From Candidatus Thorarchaeota archaeon (GTDB lineage: Archaea; Asgardarchaeota; Thorarchaeia; Thorarchaeales; Thorarchaeaceae), in the NCBI GenBank assembly GCA_016839445.1, contig JAEOUG010000063.1:1-35359 (forward strand): a stretch of 35,359 bases of DNA, written 5' to 3'. This document shows positions 33,985-35,359 of the stretch, one piece after another (the first letter of the stretch is position 1; every line of letters starts with the position of its first letter). The notes beneath the pieces are model-generated. The model made no database searches. It was not told the DNA's origin and saw only the letters and a list, made by a program, of their open reading frames with translations. A program made the position numbers and the translations under genes.

Positions 33985-34857
33985 TTGACCTACAGAGTAC
34001 TGATAGTCGGAATGAACCCGTTTGACTCAGGCAAGACTGAACTATCCGTGCTCTTGGTTCGAGCGCTCACCCAAGCTGGACACTCAGTGGAGTACTTCAA
34101 ACCCGTGAGTGGACACAACTACTGGCTTCAGCACGAGCACACAAGGAGATGCCTTGAACAGGGCATGCTCCTCTCGAGGGATGCCGCTCGAGTGAGAGAG
34201 GAATTCAAGCCACGCACGAACGCACTTCTGAGTAACCCTATTCATACACTCTATGTGCCTGCCAGGACAAGTAAGCCTCTGAAGGCTCCTGCAAACACTC
34301 TTGCACTTGCAGGATGGAGCTCTGTCCTGGTGATGCAGCGCTTCTCAAGGCCCATGAGCGGAAAAGTCGATTCAACCATGCTTGTTGCAGAGAGGCTTGT
34401 CGAGGAAGAAGACGTCATCTTGACGTACGAAGACCTAGGGCGATTGTCACATGATACAAGTGTAATCGAGGTAGACAGCCTGGAGAGTGTTCAGACATAC
34501 GAGAAAGAGCACTTCGAGACAACTGTCAAGGAGTCATTCAGAGAGGTGGAGAAGCAGGCCGATGCTGTGATCATCGAGGGATTCAACGACTCGGCATGGC
34601 CATTCGACCAATTAGATAGTGTGGACTCGGTCTTGGTGACTGGCCCAGGACACGTCTACGCCTATGATCCTGAGAAGTTCAGGAGGGCCTCATTCATGAT
34701 GAACCGAGGAGACCTTCCTATTAGAGAGGTGACCTTCAGCAGAGTCGTGGATCTTCTGCGACCAAAGCGCCTACTCCGGCTAAGGCCAGGTACCGATCTA
34801 GAAGAGAGCAACCTGAGGGAACTCGACCTCATCCTTCACACAGGAAAGAATGATTAA
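33985..34857 (+). CDS. P-loop NTPase of the dethiobiotin-synthetase-like type, function unknown
   Basis: 290 residues. The N-terminus VLIVGMNPFDSGKTELSVLL is a Walker A of the G-x6-GKT type near residues 9-19. YFKPVSGHN after strand 2 resembles the FKPVxxG segment of dethiobiotin synthetase and CobQ-like enzymes. A later hydrophobic strand, ADAVIIEGFND, resembles the strand leading to the EG motif in the same superfamily. Archaeal proteins of this sort are listed as predicted P-loop ATPase/GTPase; the substrate is unknown. No other biotin genes are near, so a biotin role should not be assumed. The TTG start has GAGG seven bases upstream. The next gene, a thioredoxin reductase, starts 42 bases later in the same direction. 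Confidence 0.8.
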   Translation: MTYRVLIVGMNPFDSGKTELSVLLVRALTQAGHSVEYFKPVSGHNYWLQHEHTRRCLEQGMLLSRDAARVREEFKPRTNALLSNPIHTLYVPARTSKPLKAPANTLALAGWSSVLVMQRFSRPMSGKVDSTMLVAERLVEEEDVILTYEDLGRLSHDTSVIEVDSLESVQTYEKEHFETTVKESFREVEKQADAVIIEGFNDSAWPFDQLDSVDSVLVTGPGHVYAYDPEKFRRASFMMNRGDLPIREVTFSRVVDLLRPKRLLRLRPGTDLEESNLRELDLILHTGKND

Positions 34858-34899
34858 GAGAGAGAAGAGAAAGACATCGACAACACGGGAGCGAAAGAC

Positions 34900-35359
34900 G
34901 TGACAGAAGACTTGGACTGGGAACTCGTTATCATCGGCGGGGGACCTGCAGGAATGACCGCCGCCATCTACGCGGCAAGGTATGGACTCAAGACGTTGCT
35001 CCTCGAGTCGAAGGTTCTTGGTGGAGCGCAGGCCACGAGTCCGGGCATTGAGAACTATCCCGGTTACACATTCATTGTGGGCATAGACCTGGCGAACAAG
35101 ATGAAGGAACAGGTCAGAAAAAGCGGAGCCACAATCAAGGAGATCACTGAGGTCAAGAGCCTTACAAGAGAGGGCGACGATGGAGACTTCCTTCTGGACA
35201 CTCGACGAGGCGTTTACAGAGCCAAGGCGATTATCATCGCCACAGGCGGAGGCCATCGCCATCTTGGTATACCGGGAGAGGATGAGTTCACTGGAAGAGG
35301 TGTTTCATTCTGTGCCACATGCGATGGACCTCTCTTCCGTGACAAGACCGTGGCAGTCA
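34900..35359 (+). CDS. trxB: Thioredoxin reductase (3' end beyond window)
   Basis: The first 153 codons are present. LVIIGGGPAGMTAAIYAARYG is the FAD-binding GxGxxG motif (here only its ends are needed: IIGGGPAG and AAIYAAR). GIENYPGY and IIIATGG are family motifs, and the redox-active pair is in CATCDGPLF. The enzyme transfers electrons from NADPH, or in some archaea another donor such as F420, to thioredoxin; the donor site lies mostly outside the window. The GTG at 34900 is the start: GGGAG is eight bases upstream, and the frame has no other start codon after the preceding stop. Confidence 0.93.
   Translation, partial: MTEDLDWELVIIGGGPAGMTAAIYAARYGLKTLLLESKVLGGAQATSPGIENYPGYTFIVGIDLANKMKEQVRKSGATIKEITEVKSLTREGDDGDFLLDTRRGVYRAKAIIIATGGGHRHLGIPGEDEFTGRGVSFCATCDGPLFRDKTVAV

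Overview
The window is archaeal, and most likely from an Asgard archaeon, with Thorarchaeia the closest guess. The archaeal evidence is direct: a group II chaperonin (thermosome), ribosomal protein eS17, an archaeal ATP-dependent DNA ligase, MptA-type GTP cyclohydrolase and coenzyme A-acylating 2-oxoacid:ferredoxin oxidoreductase, plus TATA-like boxes upstream of several genes. The Asgard placement is an inference from very large cell-surface proteins with Ig-like repeats, Thr/Ser-rich linkers and C-terminal membrane anchors, two of which carry a cytoplasmic longin/roadblock-like domain. TTG and GTG starts are very common.

Region 1 (1-18.4 kb) is an accessory cell-surface island. It holds, in order: a secreted beta-propeller/PKD/solute-binding fusion running off the left edge (minus strand); a serpin-like protein (+); a small four-helix membrane protein (+); a membrane-anchored FG-GAP beta-propeller protein (-); two tiny candidate ORFs (-); a four-Ig-repeat surface protein (+); and two giant paralogous single-pass proteins with extracellular Ig-like repeats and a cytosolic longin-like module (-). 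Upstream regions of several of these genes share a 16-bp palindrome, TRGAACACGTGTTCYA, which suggests one regulator controls the island.

Region 2 (18.5-22 kb) is housekeeping: a minus-strand run of DNA ligase, a PTPS-family pterin enzyme and MptA. The ligase is divergent from rps17e across a shared palindromic TATA box. An orphan beta-class DNA methyltransferase follows (22.0-23.1 kb).

Region 3 (23-32 kb, minus strand) is a TCA-cycle segment. KorA and KorB make succinyl-CoA from 2-oxoglutarate, or do the reverse with ferredoxin; SdhA and SdhB interconvert succinate and fumarate; FumC interconverts fumarate and malate. No SdhC/D membrane anchor is present. Two related five-helix membrane proteins flank korAB, and a six-helix M48-like protein ends the run. 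The fumarase frame has no ATG, GTG or TTG before its conserved N-terminus, so it appears to start at CTG.

Region 4 (32.1-35.4 kb, plus strand) holds the thermosome behind an elaborate promoter, a P-loop NTPase of the dethiobiotin-synthetase type, and the 5' part of a thioredoxin reductase. No rRNA, tRNA, insertion sequence or CRISPR array was seen.
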